Below the pieces are notes generated by a model. The model saw only the letters and a program-made list of their open reading frames with translations, had not been told where the DNA came from and did no database searches. From Tanypteryx hageni (taxonomy: Eukaryota > Arthropoda > Insecta > Odonata > Petaluridae), in assembly GCA_028673005.1 (NCBI GenBank), contig CM054116.1:18795840-18859839 (forward strand): 64,000 nucleotides of DNA, read 5' to 3'. Positions 35,318 to 46,688 of the stretch are shown one piece after another. How positions within the stretch are numbered: the stretch's first letter is position 1; each line of letters opens with the position of its first letter. The position numbers and the translations under genes were made by a program.

Positions 35318-35626
35318 CTGGACTGAGATGAGACACTAAATGAACTAAGAAAACAATACAAGTACCTTCTTTATTACTCATTATATGAGTCATTAGCAAC
35401 CTCCAATGAGAGAATAAACTCGAACCATAGCCTTCCAATGTTGGATAAAGCCATAAATCAATTGCAAAAATATACAACGCTTTCTGGGGAGTAATTTGAA
35501 GCAGATTTTGGTATTATTCATATTTTTTAAACTGACTGTGCAATGTTCAGTCATGGGTTGGACATGTCCTTCGCACCACGGTCACGATCAAGTGGCGAAC
35601 AGCAGCTCGGACCTGTCTCGCGTTCG

Positions 35627-35755
35627 GCGGGGTTATTCTGTTTCCCAGTGTCACGTGATACGACAATGTAACAATGCCTTTAATCTGATGTTGCGTTTAT
35701 TCCTCGTTGTTACATTGTCATATCGTGCGACACGGGAAAACGAGAATAACCCCGC
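35627..35755. repeat. Hairpin in hAT 5' region, unit 5
   Basis: Copy of the inverted repeat at 16121-16249. Confidence 0.9.
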
Positions 35756-35819
35756 AGTCCATCTCCAGACTGCAGAGGGTAAAGGTGAGAAGTGTGAACG
35801 TGAAAATTGTGAAAGTGCA

Positions 35820-37565
35820 ATGCCTAAATTATCAAGTTCGAAAGCTTAATTAATACGTCAGTGGTTACAAGAGTTCCCGTACTTCACAACGGATGGAAAA
35901 CTATCTTCTGTCAAGCATGCAACGAGGAGGTAAGTACATTATAATGCTGGCTTGCAACGAATTATTGGCCGTGAATTGCTTGTCATCTTTGAGGCAAAAA
36001 CCATCCACATCTTTTGTTTATACGAGCTATTTTATGGTAACTATAGAAGTGGTTATTCAAAATGTCCAGCAATCCAGCTGCGGACCTTCGTAGCTGTAAA
36101 GTAAATTTTATATTTTTGTCCCATTTCCATATTTATTAGATTATTTCCGTATTTTTAAGGTTAATTATTTCTTCATAATTTTTCTTTGTAGGTTTCAAGT
36201 GATAAAAAATCCCACCTAACTCAGCACATCCAAGGAGTGCTACATAAGGCAAATGTTGAACGCAAATCTAAGATGAAACAAATGCTTTTAACAAAAACTT
36301 CTGAGGGATCCAGCAAGAAGAATCAGTTTTATGCAGATTTGTGTCACGCAATTGTGGCAGCCAACATTCCATTCAGAACACTGGAAAATCCAACATTCAA
36401 GGAGTTCCTAGAACGATACTGCCATCAGTCGGTACCTTCCGAGTCAACGCTACGCAAGAATTACGTGCAACCCACGTACGATGACGCAATGCGCAGGATA
36501 CGGGAGGACATTGGAGATTCACATATGTGGATATCGGTCGATGAAACCACTGATGCTCTTGGCAGATACATGGCCAACTTGGTTGTTGGGAAATTGGACC
36601 CAGATGCGCCATCCAGAGCCTACCTCATCTGCACGAAGCAACTTGCCAAAACAAACCAGGAAACAATAGCACACTTCGTGAACAACGGACTGAAAGTGCT
36701 GTATCCCAAAAATCTAGACGAAGAGAAAGTGCTGCTCCTATACACAGACGCTGCATCGTACATGGTTGCTGCCATGCAGTTGCTCAAGGTGTTCTATCCC
36801 TCCCTTGTGCATGTGACATGCCTTGCCCATGGTTTGAACCGCGTAGCAGAGCAAATAAGACTGGAATTCCCCAAGGTGAACAAATTGATCTCCACCGTGA
36901 AGAAGGTCTTCGTCAAGGCACCAACAAGAATACAGGATTTTCGAGAAAAACTTCCCGATGTCCCTCTGACACCTGAGCCTGTGCTCACCCGCTGGGGCAC
37001 ATGGCTGAAAGCACCTGAATATTACAGCGAGCATATCCTTCATGTCAAGGAAGTTGTGACAAATCTAGCCGAGGATGCTGCCTGCGTCACTTCGGCAAAA
37101 ATGTTGCTAGATGATCCCTCCATTCCCAAGGATTTGGCGTATATTAGATCCCACTATACATCCCTTGTGCAGATTATTGCTGAATTAGAGGGCTCAGGAA
37201 AACCCATCTACGAAAAAACTGCTATGCTGAATGAAGTGAAACAAAAAATAAAGGAAGCTCCAGGTGAAGTGGGGGAAAAAGTAAAAGCAAAACTAGAAAA
37301 GTTGCTACAAAAGAACTCAGGACTGCAGAGCCTATGTACAGCAGCAGATATACTGGCAGGAAAATCCAGTGAAGTTGAGTGCAAAATTCCATTTCAACAT
37401 GTGCCCAAGTTGAAGTTCGCCCCCGTCACGTCAGTTGATGTCGAACGTTCTTTTTCTGCTTACAAAATGATATTAACTGACAAACGCCATAGTTTTGTGG
37501 TAGAAAACTTAGAAAAGGTGCTTGTTATTTATTGTGAGGCCAATTACGGGAAATTTTTGAAATAA
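35820..37565 (+). pseudogene. hAT transposase, CGGBP1-like (copy 5)
   Basis: Exons 35820-35929 and 36192-37565, with the exon-1 stop (35847-35849) and an open exon 2. The C-terminus reads KFLK instead of KFVK. The element is cut at 37992, inside its 3' tail, just before the terminal inverted repeat, by the fold-back junction to the inverted unit. Confidence 0.87.
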
Positions 37566-37987
37566 ACACAAAGAGGTGACAAATTCATTATGGGAATTTC
37601 GAATGAAACACGTTGTCAAACACTCTGCGTAGTACTTAAATATATACTTGAATAATGTTTTCAGTCAGTATTACTATATGTAATGTAGATAGTATTTTCT
37701 CGGTAACGCATGGGATATTAACCATAAGAAAAAGTTTCAATGCATAGTAGTAAAATATTTTTGTTCTTTGAAAACACAAATCAATAAAGTTTCATTGACG
37801 GGCAATTTTTGCGTGCGTGCATGTTTCAGTCTTTTTTCGTGAATTAAAGTTGATAGTTGACAGAAATGATGTTGTGTTTTACTGGACATAGTTTTTGGAA
37901 GTAGTTTTTAGAGCCTATTTTACGTTTTATAAAGCCTAATTAAGGCACTTAAAGAGCCTATTTTAGTCGCCTAAAACTTAATTTTTA

Positions 37988-38055
37988 GAACCATAGCCTT
38001 CCAATGTTGGATAAAGCCATAAATCAATTGCAAAAATATACAACGCTTTGCTATG
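37988..38055. other. Fold-back junction between direct and inverted units
   Basis: The hAT 3' tail (ttttta) runs into gaacc, which is shared by the hAT tail and the DDE flank (37988-37992). It then continues as 57 bp of DDE 5' flank in direct orientation, to aacgcttt at 38049. It turns at once into the same flank in reverse orientation (gctatg at 38050). So ccatagcc and gctatg face each other about 50 bp apart. A 5-bp microhomology plus a local inversion fits template switching or a fold-back repair event. Confidence 0.85.
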
Positions 38056-38163
38056 TTTCGAGTTTATTCTCTCATTGGAGGTTGCTAATGACTCATATAA
38101 TGAGTAATAAAGAAGGTACTTGTATTGTTTTCTTAGTTCATTTAGTGTCTCATCTCAGTCCAG

Positions 38164-39212
38164 TTGGTGCCTCGTGTTTTCGCTATGCCTCGAAGAAAGC
38201 GACAATCTTTACAAGGAATAGAAAACATTAGCAGTAACAAATACGGTCTTTTCTCGAGTGATCAAGAAAATAATTTAGAAAGTGAGCCTTTTACGATTAA
38301 CAAAAATTACGTGGACATGAGAAAAATGTCATTCAAAGTGCTAGAACATTATTTCAAACGGTCAAAGATTAAATTTGTTCCTAATCAAGGTGTTAAAAAT
38401 ACTGCAATGTGTTGTAATGTTAGTGAAAGGACTGTAGGAAATGTAAGTAATGGGTGCAAGGAGAATGTGCGTCCTTCGGGAAGTTCTCCCAAAAAAAGCA
38501 GCGGTAGAGCGCGAATTGTATTAGACGAAATGTTTCAAGGAGTGCTACGAAGAAAAGTGCATAGTTTTTACTTAAGAAAAGAATATCCTATAGTGTCTAA
38601 TATTCTAATCGAACTGAAATCAGATTTTCCACACGAAAGTGAATCTACTTTGTTACGGTGGATGAAGATGGTTGGCTTTCGCTTTAAAAAATACAACAGG
38701 AAGCCTGTATGCTTTGAAAGTCGCCGAATCCTGGACCAACGTGCAAAATATTTATTCGGGAAACAAAGTCAGCTCGTCAAAGAGGATGGAAAATTATGTA
38801 TTTGGACGAAACATTTTGTGGAGCAAATCACACACTATCATATGGTTGGCAGGAAAATGTGAATGAAAGTAATAATGATATTGACTTTGATCGAGGTGTA
38901 ATTCAAGAGGCCAATTCCTGTAAATGTGGCCTTATTACTCCCTCCGGTGCCGGAAAAAGAATAATTATTTTGCATATAGGGGGTGAAGATGGTTTTCTCC
39001 AGCCTGAGAATGACTGTGTTCTCATGATCGAGGGATACAATAAAGATGGTGACTATCATTCCGACACTTTGAAGAGTATTTTAGGAGGATTTTAAATGCG
39101 AAAGATCATGAAACCGCTATTGTTATTGACCAAGACCCGTATCGCGGAACCCTTAATTATCAACCTCGATGAGGATTCCAGCAGCGACGAAATCAGTGAG
39201 GACGAAACTTAA
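38164..39212 (+). pseudogene. Broken IS630/Tc1-like DDE transposase, inverted unit
   Basis: Inverted copy of the gene at 14763-15811, now on the plus strand. The frameshift lies at GGATGGAAAA (38784-38793): GGA-AAA-TTA in the first frame, ATT-ATG-TAT-TTG-GAC in the catalytic frame, that is one base back. The stop of the catalytic frame is at 39093-39095 and the acidic tail ends at 39212. Several private changes (HYFKR, FVPNQG, CFESRR, LDQRAKYL, NSCKC) make this the most diverged DDE copy. Confidence 0.85.
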
Positions 39213-40247
39213 GAGGAGATCAGGGGTTTTTTGTGCGGGCCCTGACGAAGGTTAGAGACCGCCTACCGGTGAGGGAGAGAAAGGAGACATTTGGCAACAT
39301 CGCAAAGCGCCCAGAAAGCAACATATACGGCACTGTGTGTTGATTACAATTAATAAAACAAAAACGTTAAAACAAAATCTGATTGCTACAAAATATTTTC
39401 TTTGTGTCTCTCTTTACAACAGTGTTTACAGAATTCCCCTATCATTTTTCCCCAATGTCGAGTTTCTCTTTAAAGTTGTAACCCAATTAAAACCATTGTG
39501 ATTAACATAGAGCTTAGAAAATTATTGAATTTCCTCTATTATATCTTAGTTCATCACTGATTTAAATTTGGAAAGATTTTGTTTAGTAGTTATTCGTTTA
39601 TGAATTATTATATATGACTACTTTCGCGAAAGTTGGTTGCGTATCTGGTTTTTACGGATAGTAAAATTTTACATTTTCTTTCTAAAAATATTAAAAAATC
39701 AAACCTTATTAAGAATAAAATAAGCTTTCCTATGGTATTTTTGTATATTCTTTCCAATAAACGCAGCGCAAATGTTCGCGCGTCAAATTTGAGATGCGCG
39801 TCTTTTTGACGCGGGCGACGTCTCAGCAGGGGTGGGAAACACAAGGAAAATTTCGTTTGCTTCTTCCTTTAAGTTCCCAGTAACCCTCATAGGAAGCGCT
39901 GCCAATAGTTTGAAGGTTAGAATCGAAATAGTTCTACAGGAAACCGATAGATGGCGCTGTTACTAGTGCAGTGAGCGTAGCCCCCTCCTCCCCCCTTTTT
40001 ATTGATTTTTTAAAAAACTTTTTCGTCATTTATCGGCTTCCTTACATTTATTACTGGTATATATGCATTAAATAAATAAGAAAACAAAGAATGTTAGATA
40101 TGCATTTATTTAATCAGGAGAAATAATTTCAGATTAACAATGACAAGTCAAACAATCCTTTTGTTTATATTTGTATAAATTCTCCACTGCTCGGCCATGA
40201 AAAAGAAATGAAACAAACTATTAGACTATGAATAAATGAATAAATAT

Positions 40248-40288
<41 letters not shown>

Positions 40289-40794
40289 TTATGGGTATGT
40301 TTTTTATGTACAAAATGAAAACAATTATATTACGACGAATTCCTTATCACTAGACCGCGGATTTTTAGGTTCTAAAAATTAAGTTTTAGGCGACTAAAAT
40401 AGGCTCTTTAAGTGCCTTAATTAGGCTTTATAAAACGTAAAATAGGCTCTAAAAACTACTTCCAAAAACTATGTCCAGTAAAACACAACATCATTTCTGT
40501 CAACTATCAACTTTAATTCACGAAAAAAGACTGAAACATGCACGCACGCAAAAATTGCCCGTCAATGAAACTTGATTGATTTGTGTTTTCAAAGAACAAA
40601 AATATTTTACTACTATGCATTGAAACTTTTTCTTATGGTTAATATCCCATGCGTTACCGAGAAAATACTATCTACATTACATATAGTAATACTGACTGAA
40701 AACACTATTCAAGTATATATTTAAGTACTACGCAGAGTGTTTGACAACGTGTTTCATTCGAAATTCCCATAATGAATTTGTCACCTCTTTGTGT
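39213..40794. other. Spacer of the inverted unit
   Basis: Reverse complement of the unit spacer. CA microsatellite at about 40261-40289 (TG type on the other strand), exon-like segment without acceptor, and the hAT 3' terminal repeat at 40348-40370. Confidence 0.75.
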
Positions 40795-42540
40795 TTATTT
40801 CACAAATTTCCCGTAATTGGCCTCACAATAAATAACAAGCACCTTTTCTAAGTTTTCTACCACAAAACTATGGCGTTTGTCAGTTAATATCATTTTGTAA
40901 GCAGAAAAAGAACGTTCGACATCAACTGACGTGACGGGGGCGAACTTCAACTTGGGCACATGTTGAAATGGAATTTTGCACTCAACTTCACTGGATTTTC
41001 CTGCCAGTATATCTGCTGATGTACATAGGCTCTGCAGTCCTGAGTTCTTTTGTAGCAACTTTTCTAGTTTTGCTTTTACTTTTTCCCCCACTTCACCTGG
41101 AGCTTCCTTTATTTTTTGTTTCACTTCATTCAGCATAGCAGTTTTTTCGTAGATGGGTTTTCCTGAGCCCTCTAATTCAGCAATAATCTGCACAAGGGAT
41201 GTATAGTGGGATCTAATATACGCCAAATCCTTGGGAATGGAGGGATCATCTAGCAACATTTTTGCCGAAGTGACGCAGGCAGCATCCTCGGCTAGATTTG
41301 TCACAACTTCCTTGACATGAAGGATATGCTCGCTGTAATATTCAGGTGCTTTCAGCCATGTGCCCCAGCGGGTGAGCACAGGCTCAGGTGTCAGAGGGAC
41401 ATCGGGAAGTTTTTCTCGAAAAGCCTGTATTCTTGTTGGTGCCTTGACGAAGACCTTCTTCACGGTGGAGATCAATTTGTTCACCTTGGGGAATTCCAGT
41501 CTTATTTGCTCTGCTACGCGGTTCAAACCATGGGCAAGGCATGTCACATGCACAAGGGAGGGATAGAACACCTTGAGCAACTGCATGGCAGCAACCATGT
41601 ACGATGCAGCGTCTGTGTATAGGAGCAGCACTTTCTCTTCGTCTAGATTTTTGGGATACAGCACTTTCAGTCCGTTGTTCACGAAGTGTGCTATTGTTTC
41701 CTGGTTTGTTTTGGCAAGTTGCTTCGTGCAGATGAGGTAGGCTCTGGATGGCGCATCTGGGTCCAATTTCCCAACAACCAAGTTGGCCATGTATCTGCCA
41801 AGAGCATCAGTGGTTTCATCGACCGATATCCAAATATGTGAATCTCCAATGTCCTCCCGTATCCTGCGCATTGCGTCATCGTACGTGGGTTGCACGTAAT
41901 TCTTGCGTAGCGTTGACTCGGAAGGTACCGACTGATGGCAGTATCGTTCTAGGAACTCCTTGAATGTTGGATTTTCCAGTGTTCTGAATGGAATGTTGGC
42001 TGCCACAATTGCGTGACACAAATCTGCATAAAACTGATTCTTCTTGCTGGATCCCTCAGAAGTTTTTGTTAAAAGCATTTGTTTCATCTTAGATTTGCGT
42101 TCAACATTTGCCTTATGTAGCACTCCTTGGATGTGCTGAGTTAGGTGGGATTTTTTATCACTTGAAACCTACAAAGAAAAATTATGAAGAAATAATTAAC
42201 CTTAAAAATACGGAAATAATCTAATAAATATGGAAATGGGACAAAAATATAAAATTTACTTTACAGCTACGAAGGTCCGCAGCTGGATTGCTGGACATTT
42301 TGAATAACCACTTCTATAGTTACCATAAAATGGCTCGTATAAACAAAAGATGTGGATGGTTTTTGCCTCAAAGATGACAAGCAATTCACGGCCAATAATT
42401 CGTTGCAAGCCAGCATTATAATGTACTTACCTCCTTGTTGCATGCTTGACAGAAGATAGTTTTCCATCCGTTGTGAAGTACGGGAACTCTTGTAACCACT
42501 GACGTATTAAATAAGCTTTCGAACTTGATAATTTAGGCAT
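40795..42540 (-). pseudogene. hAT transposase, CGGBP1-like (copy 6, most complete)
   Basis: Exon 1 is 42431-42540 and exon 2 is 40795-42168, with the same 262-bp intron. This copy has neither the exon-1 stop of copies 3-5 nor the exon-2 stop of copies 1-2. The only apparent defect is the one-base shift at GGATGGAAAA before the CxxC half of the BED finger. If the shift is a base-calling error, or is bypassed at translation or transcription, this would be a full-length transposase of roughly 490 residues. Private changes: SHIWIS, IQAFREK, LCTSADI. All four core motifs (SVDETTD, YTDAASYM, TRWGTW, SVDVERSFS) are intact. Confidence 0.87.
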
Positions 42541-42604
42541 TGCACTTTCACAATTTTCACGTTCACACTTCTCACCTTTACCCTCTGCAGTCTGGAGATG
42601 GACT

Positions 42605-42733
42605 GCGGGGTTATTCTCGTTTTCCCGTGTCGCACGATATGACAATGTAACAACGAGGAATAAACGCAACATCAGATTAAAGGCATTGTTACATTGTCGT
42701 ATCACGTGACACTGGGAAACAGAATAACCCCGC
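42605..42733. repeat. Hairpin in hAT 5' region, inverted unit
   Basis: Copy of the inverted repeat at 16121-16249, showing it belongs to the original hAT element. Confidence 0.9.
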
Positions 42734-43099
42734 CGAACGCGAGACAGGTCCGAGCTGCTGTTCGCCACTTGATCGTGACCGTGGTGCGAAGGACATGTCC
42801 AACCCATGACTGAGCATTGCACAGTCATTTTAAAAAATATGAATAATACCAAAATCTGCTTTTATATTCGATTATTTTAGAAAATTAGCCCTTTTTAGGC
42901 TTTTTTGCATGAAAATGACAAAAATAAGCATTAACGTCGAAATAGGCATCTTTAGACATTAATGTCAAAATAGGCATTTTTAGGCACTATAAAATATACG
43001 TTTTCGGGGTTAATTATTCATGAAACGTATATATACAATTGTATATTTAGATATCTACTCAGGAAAAAAATAGGTTTTTACCTAAAGATCCGCGGTCTA

Positions 43100-43421
43100 G
43101 TGATTAGTATACCTAAAAGGGAAATCTTATCTGCCCAGTGGCAACATTTGTTGCCACCTTAGTTTGCTGTCCAACTACGGTGGTGAAAAAAAATATTTCT
43201 AGATCGTTATTTTTTCATGGTAACTCTTACACAATGTAGAATTTACAAATAGAAGGAGAGAGAGAGAGATTATAATAAAACATTTACGGAAATTATATTC
43301 TACTTAGGGTAGAAAGATGACAAGAGGCCAATAGAAATGGACGAACATAAAGAAACATTTGAAATTTTTGTTTAAACGGTATGGAAACAAAAATAACGCG
43401 GGCATTGAATATTTATTATAG
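43100..43421. repeat. Block C, copy 1
   Basis: Direct repeat of 63679-64000 at a constant offset of 20579, with one visible substitution (catggtaac against catgttaac). It starts at the hAT terminus: the last bases gtg of the element coincide with the first bases of the repeat. It contains a GA microsatellite and no recognised gene. It probably continues past 43421, but the second copy is cut by the window end. Confidence 0.93.
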
Positions 43422-44318
43422 AATAAATTGAGATTATAAAAAATATAACTACATTTTCAGGTCGCTCTAATGAAAAGAAGAATAATTCTAAATTGCTTGG
43501 TAACAAATGTTGCCTCTGTACAGATATGGGTTAAAACTAAAACTAAATTGGCTTCGTTAATAATCTTAATAAAAATTGCGGAAAAATAAAAAGATGGGCC
43601 TATTATTAGAAGAACCGTTTTTTTAACAGTTATAGTCGCAAAACGTGAAACGACGGCAAGACTAATGGGGGATGGGGTGGATGATCGCCCCCGTCATCCC
43701 CCGTGGATCCGCCAATAAACGCTGCTCTTCTTATGTTACGCGTTATTCATTACTTGAAAAAGTGTCTCTTCTCGTGAGAAAGGGTGCCGACGTCTGTCCT
43801 AGGCGGCCGCCTAGATCGCCTGGCCCTATATTCGCTCCTGCCCGTCAGCATTATTATATCCGATTAAAGCACTTCTAATACGGTTTTTTGTATCTACTAT
43901 GTCATTCAACCATTATCTATAATATACTGCCGTGGTTTCGCCATGCCGTCTGCCCCTCTGTCTGTCTGTCGGTCGGTCTGTTCGCTGTTCTAGAGCCCAA
44001 ACGCGTACATAAAATCGAATCATATCTCGTATTTGGGCAATATATAATCTTTTGCAGACCCCATTTTCAGAAAAGTGACATTGCACAAAAATAAAGGGTA
44101 GTTTATTCACCACGATTTTTAGAAACATTTTATTTACTCAGAAATGGCTGGAGGGAATTTTATTAAAATATATCCAATTGTAGATCCTGATGTCACAATT
44201 AATACTGCTTAATCCATATGACTCTTACAGTCACTATATGCCTTCCAGTGACATTACAATCTACGCAAAGCGACCTTACCTAAGCCCTATGACGCCACGC
44301 CTTCTCCGAGAACCACTC
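43422..44318. other. Non-coding; small hairpin and GTCT tract
   Basis: No gene recognised. A short GC-rich hairpin lies at about 43666-43701 (gggggatgggg facing cccccgtcatccccc). A gtctgtctgtcggtcggtctg microsatellite lies near 43960. Confidence 0.45.
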
Positions 44319-44572
44319 AAAATCTTACTACAGCATTACGGTTAAACTAAATCGAATGATATCTGACATTAGTTGATGATATCATTCATAAAAGACATTC
44401 TGAAGACATGAACGATATTTCGCAACAATTAAAGGTACTTTATTTTCGATATTTTAAAACAAAATCTTACTATAGCCTCACGGTTAAACTAAATCGAATT
44501 GTATCTCATATTAGTGGATAATGTCGTTCATAAAAGACATTCTGAAGAGATGAACTATATTGCGCAACAAAT
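44319..44572. repeat. 142-bp direct tandem repeat, two copies
   Basis: The phrases aatcttacta..agc, cggttaaactaaatcgaat and cataaaagacattctgaag recur with a 142-bp period (starts at 44321 and 44463). The copies are diverged by about 15 percent. Confidence 0.85.
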
Positions 44573-46607
44573 AAGCCATAAACGCCGCCAACTCGAGCGC
44601 CGCGGCGAAGGGTGACGCGGGGGAAGGGGAGGGCGTGGAGGTTTCACAGCCTCCCGCATCGGCGTCCAGCGTTGCGGACTTATTGGAATATCTACTTGAT
44701 CTGGTAGATCTGGTAGAATGAGCCTACCATCTGGTAAGCGAATATTCTATCTAATGGTATATTAGAATTTCTGGCGATATCAATAAAAATTTGATAGATT
44801 TTCTAGTAGTTTTTAAAAGTTGCCCTTTTTCTACGCACCATAAAAAATTATATACAGATTTTCGTATATTTTTAAGCAATACAACTTTAATATCAAATAA
44901 CCTGTAGTCAGGCCACCAGTGAGACTCAGAGAGGTCCGAGCCACATCCAGATTTTGAGGCCCCTCGCCGTAATAAATATAAAAATGTTAGGCATTATGTA
45001 ACCCACTTTGGTGGTCAGGGTTCGCTGAAAGGTTACAGCGGATTACACTGGGGGTAGGAGCGTCAAGCTTGCACTATGTAGCACTCGTTCGTAAAATCTT
45101 CTGACCTCCTAAAGAAAAGATATGATCCGAAAAATTATATTGGTGACAGTGCTTTCCACCCAGACAAGAATGCAGAGCACATTGAAATCGCTCCCTAGAG
45201 AAATTCTTTTAAAAAGTAAGTGCAAAATGAAAAATTCTCTGCGTTAAGTAAGAGGAGTGAGGAGGATCTGATTGAGGGTTTATACCGTTTAGCCAAAACT
45301 GGGGAATTTGTGACACATAATTCTTGGATGTCCTGCAAATGGTATAATCGCATTGTACATTTGTTTTTGGCGTGTCCTTTTCTACATTCATTATTGATAT
45401 TTCGATGTATAAAAAGATTAATAAATACATTTACCTATAAGCTAATAAAATATTTGAATAATTTTTATTTATGATATGCTTTTCTAGCTTTTGTTTATGT
45501 AAATTTATTAATTATCGATTAAAAATCAAATTGTAAGTTACGTTCGATGTCACTTCATCTTTTCTGAATGGAAGAAGAACAAGGGCCCTCTTTTCGACAA
45601 GCCCCCGAGATAGTGCCTGTGCATAATTATATCTCTGAAAAACTGCCAAAATTTGAGGGGCCCTTAAGCTTGAGGCCAAATGCCCCCCCCCCACACATTT
45701 TCATAGGGCCTGCCTATAGTTATTTTGCACCAGATAACCTTCCACGACCGATATAGCTTATGTAATGGCGACCATAAGAAATTTAGTTTAAATCACGTCG
45801 GTGTTTTTTATAACATTCCATTCTTTATATATACCAAATTAAGGTAATTAACAAATTGTTATAATATCAATTGTGAAATTTTTGTATAACATAAATTACT
45901 CATGGAAAAATAGCTAAGTGAAGCTCTATTCTACTTACGTACATACATACTTAAGATATATATCAGTAATATAATTATTGTATTGTTGTATTACGCTGTA
46001 TCACATTGACAGTGTGTAATTACTCCAACCTACAGAAATGTAGACTTGTTTGGTAAAACGATCCTCAGATCAATTTATGGCCTGCATAGAACCTGAGCAA
46101 CATGTATATGAAGATATAGCTTTCATTTTATAATAATGTCATGATAGTAAGACATTAATTTTTATAATCTAAATAAACTATTATGAAAGAATGTCATTTT
46201 TTTAGATTTTTATCATTTCATAATTTCCATTTAGCATTATAGGTTATAATAATAATAATAATTTTAATAACACTGTAGGTCTCAAATAGGCATGGAGCAG
46301 GTACATATCAGCAATAGTACATTGCTACAGAATAAATCAGTTCATGAACTTAGAAATTCTTGAACACTATAAAAATTATTATTTAACAATCAACATTTGA
46401 ATCTTTTCTAATGATAGGAATACTTGAATAACATTTAACATTACAAGGTAACTTGTTATAAGGCACTGAGGTGGCATTGTTGATAGCCTATAATCCTTGA
46501 TATGAACATCATCTTTGTGTCCTGTATTATAATTGTAAAGCTTCTGATTAGATTGGAACAGTGAAGAGTTTTGTTTTACAAATATACAACAATTTAAAAA
46601 ATACATA

Positions 46608-46612
<5 letters not shown>
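44573..46612. other. Non-coding, one GC-rich island
   Basis: A GC-rich patch (44580-44680) interrupts AT-rich sequence, followed by a few tctggtag repeats near 44698-44735. Short frames around 45220-45750 show no recognisable domain. Confidence 0.4.

Positions 46613-46683
<71 letters not shown>
46613..46683. repeat. (TA)n microsatellite
   Basis: About 35 TA repeats. The apparent protein frame through it is just a Tyr-Ile run. Confidence 0.95.

Positions 46684-46688
<5 letters not shown>

Larger units (their letters stand above)
12558..42861. repeat. Array of about 4.88-kb composite hAT + DDE units
   Basis: Direct units, defined at the fusion between the DDE 5' flank and the truncated hAT (tttg|aagcagatttt), start at 15993, 20875, 25760, 30637 and 35499, so unit lengths are 4882, 4885, 4877 and 4862. 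A 5'-truncated unit occupies 12558-15992, and the last direct unit is cut at 37992. An inverted unit runs 38050-42861. Each unit reads: hAT gene on the sense strand, hAT 3' end, microsatellite and spacer, then the DDE gene on the opposite strand. Neighbouring units look about 99 percent identical by eye; much of the length difference lies in the microsatellite. Confidence 0.97.
40348..43102 (-). mobile_element. Complete hAT element (CGGBP1-like) with both TIRs
   Basis: The only copy in the window with both ends. The terminal inverted repeats are CACTAGACCGCGGAT(T/C)TTTAGGT at 40348-40370 and its complement at 43080-43102, 22 of 23 identical. Direct subterminal repeats of the GCCTATTT type lie near both ends in the same element orientation (around 40382-40450 and 42888-42990), as expected for hAT transposase binding sites. 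Length is about 2.75 kb. I see no 8-bp target duplication: flanks are ttccttat on the left and attagtat on the right. At least one side has therefore been rearranged since insertion. Confidence 0.82.

Noticed and set aside
12558..42861. CRISPR-like or bacterial repeat array
   Set aside because: Repeat units are 4.9 kb and carry eukaryotic transposase genes with introns; there are no short repeats with spacers.
40340..43110. 8-bp target duplication around the complete hAT element
   Set aside because: Flanks ttccttat and attagtat do not match; short complementary similarity (ttatcac/gtgatta) only extends the inverted repeat.
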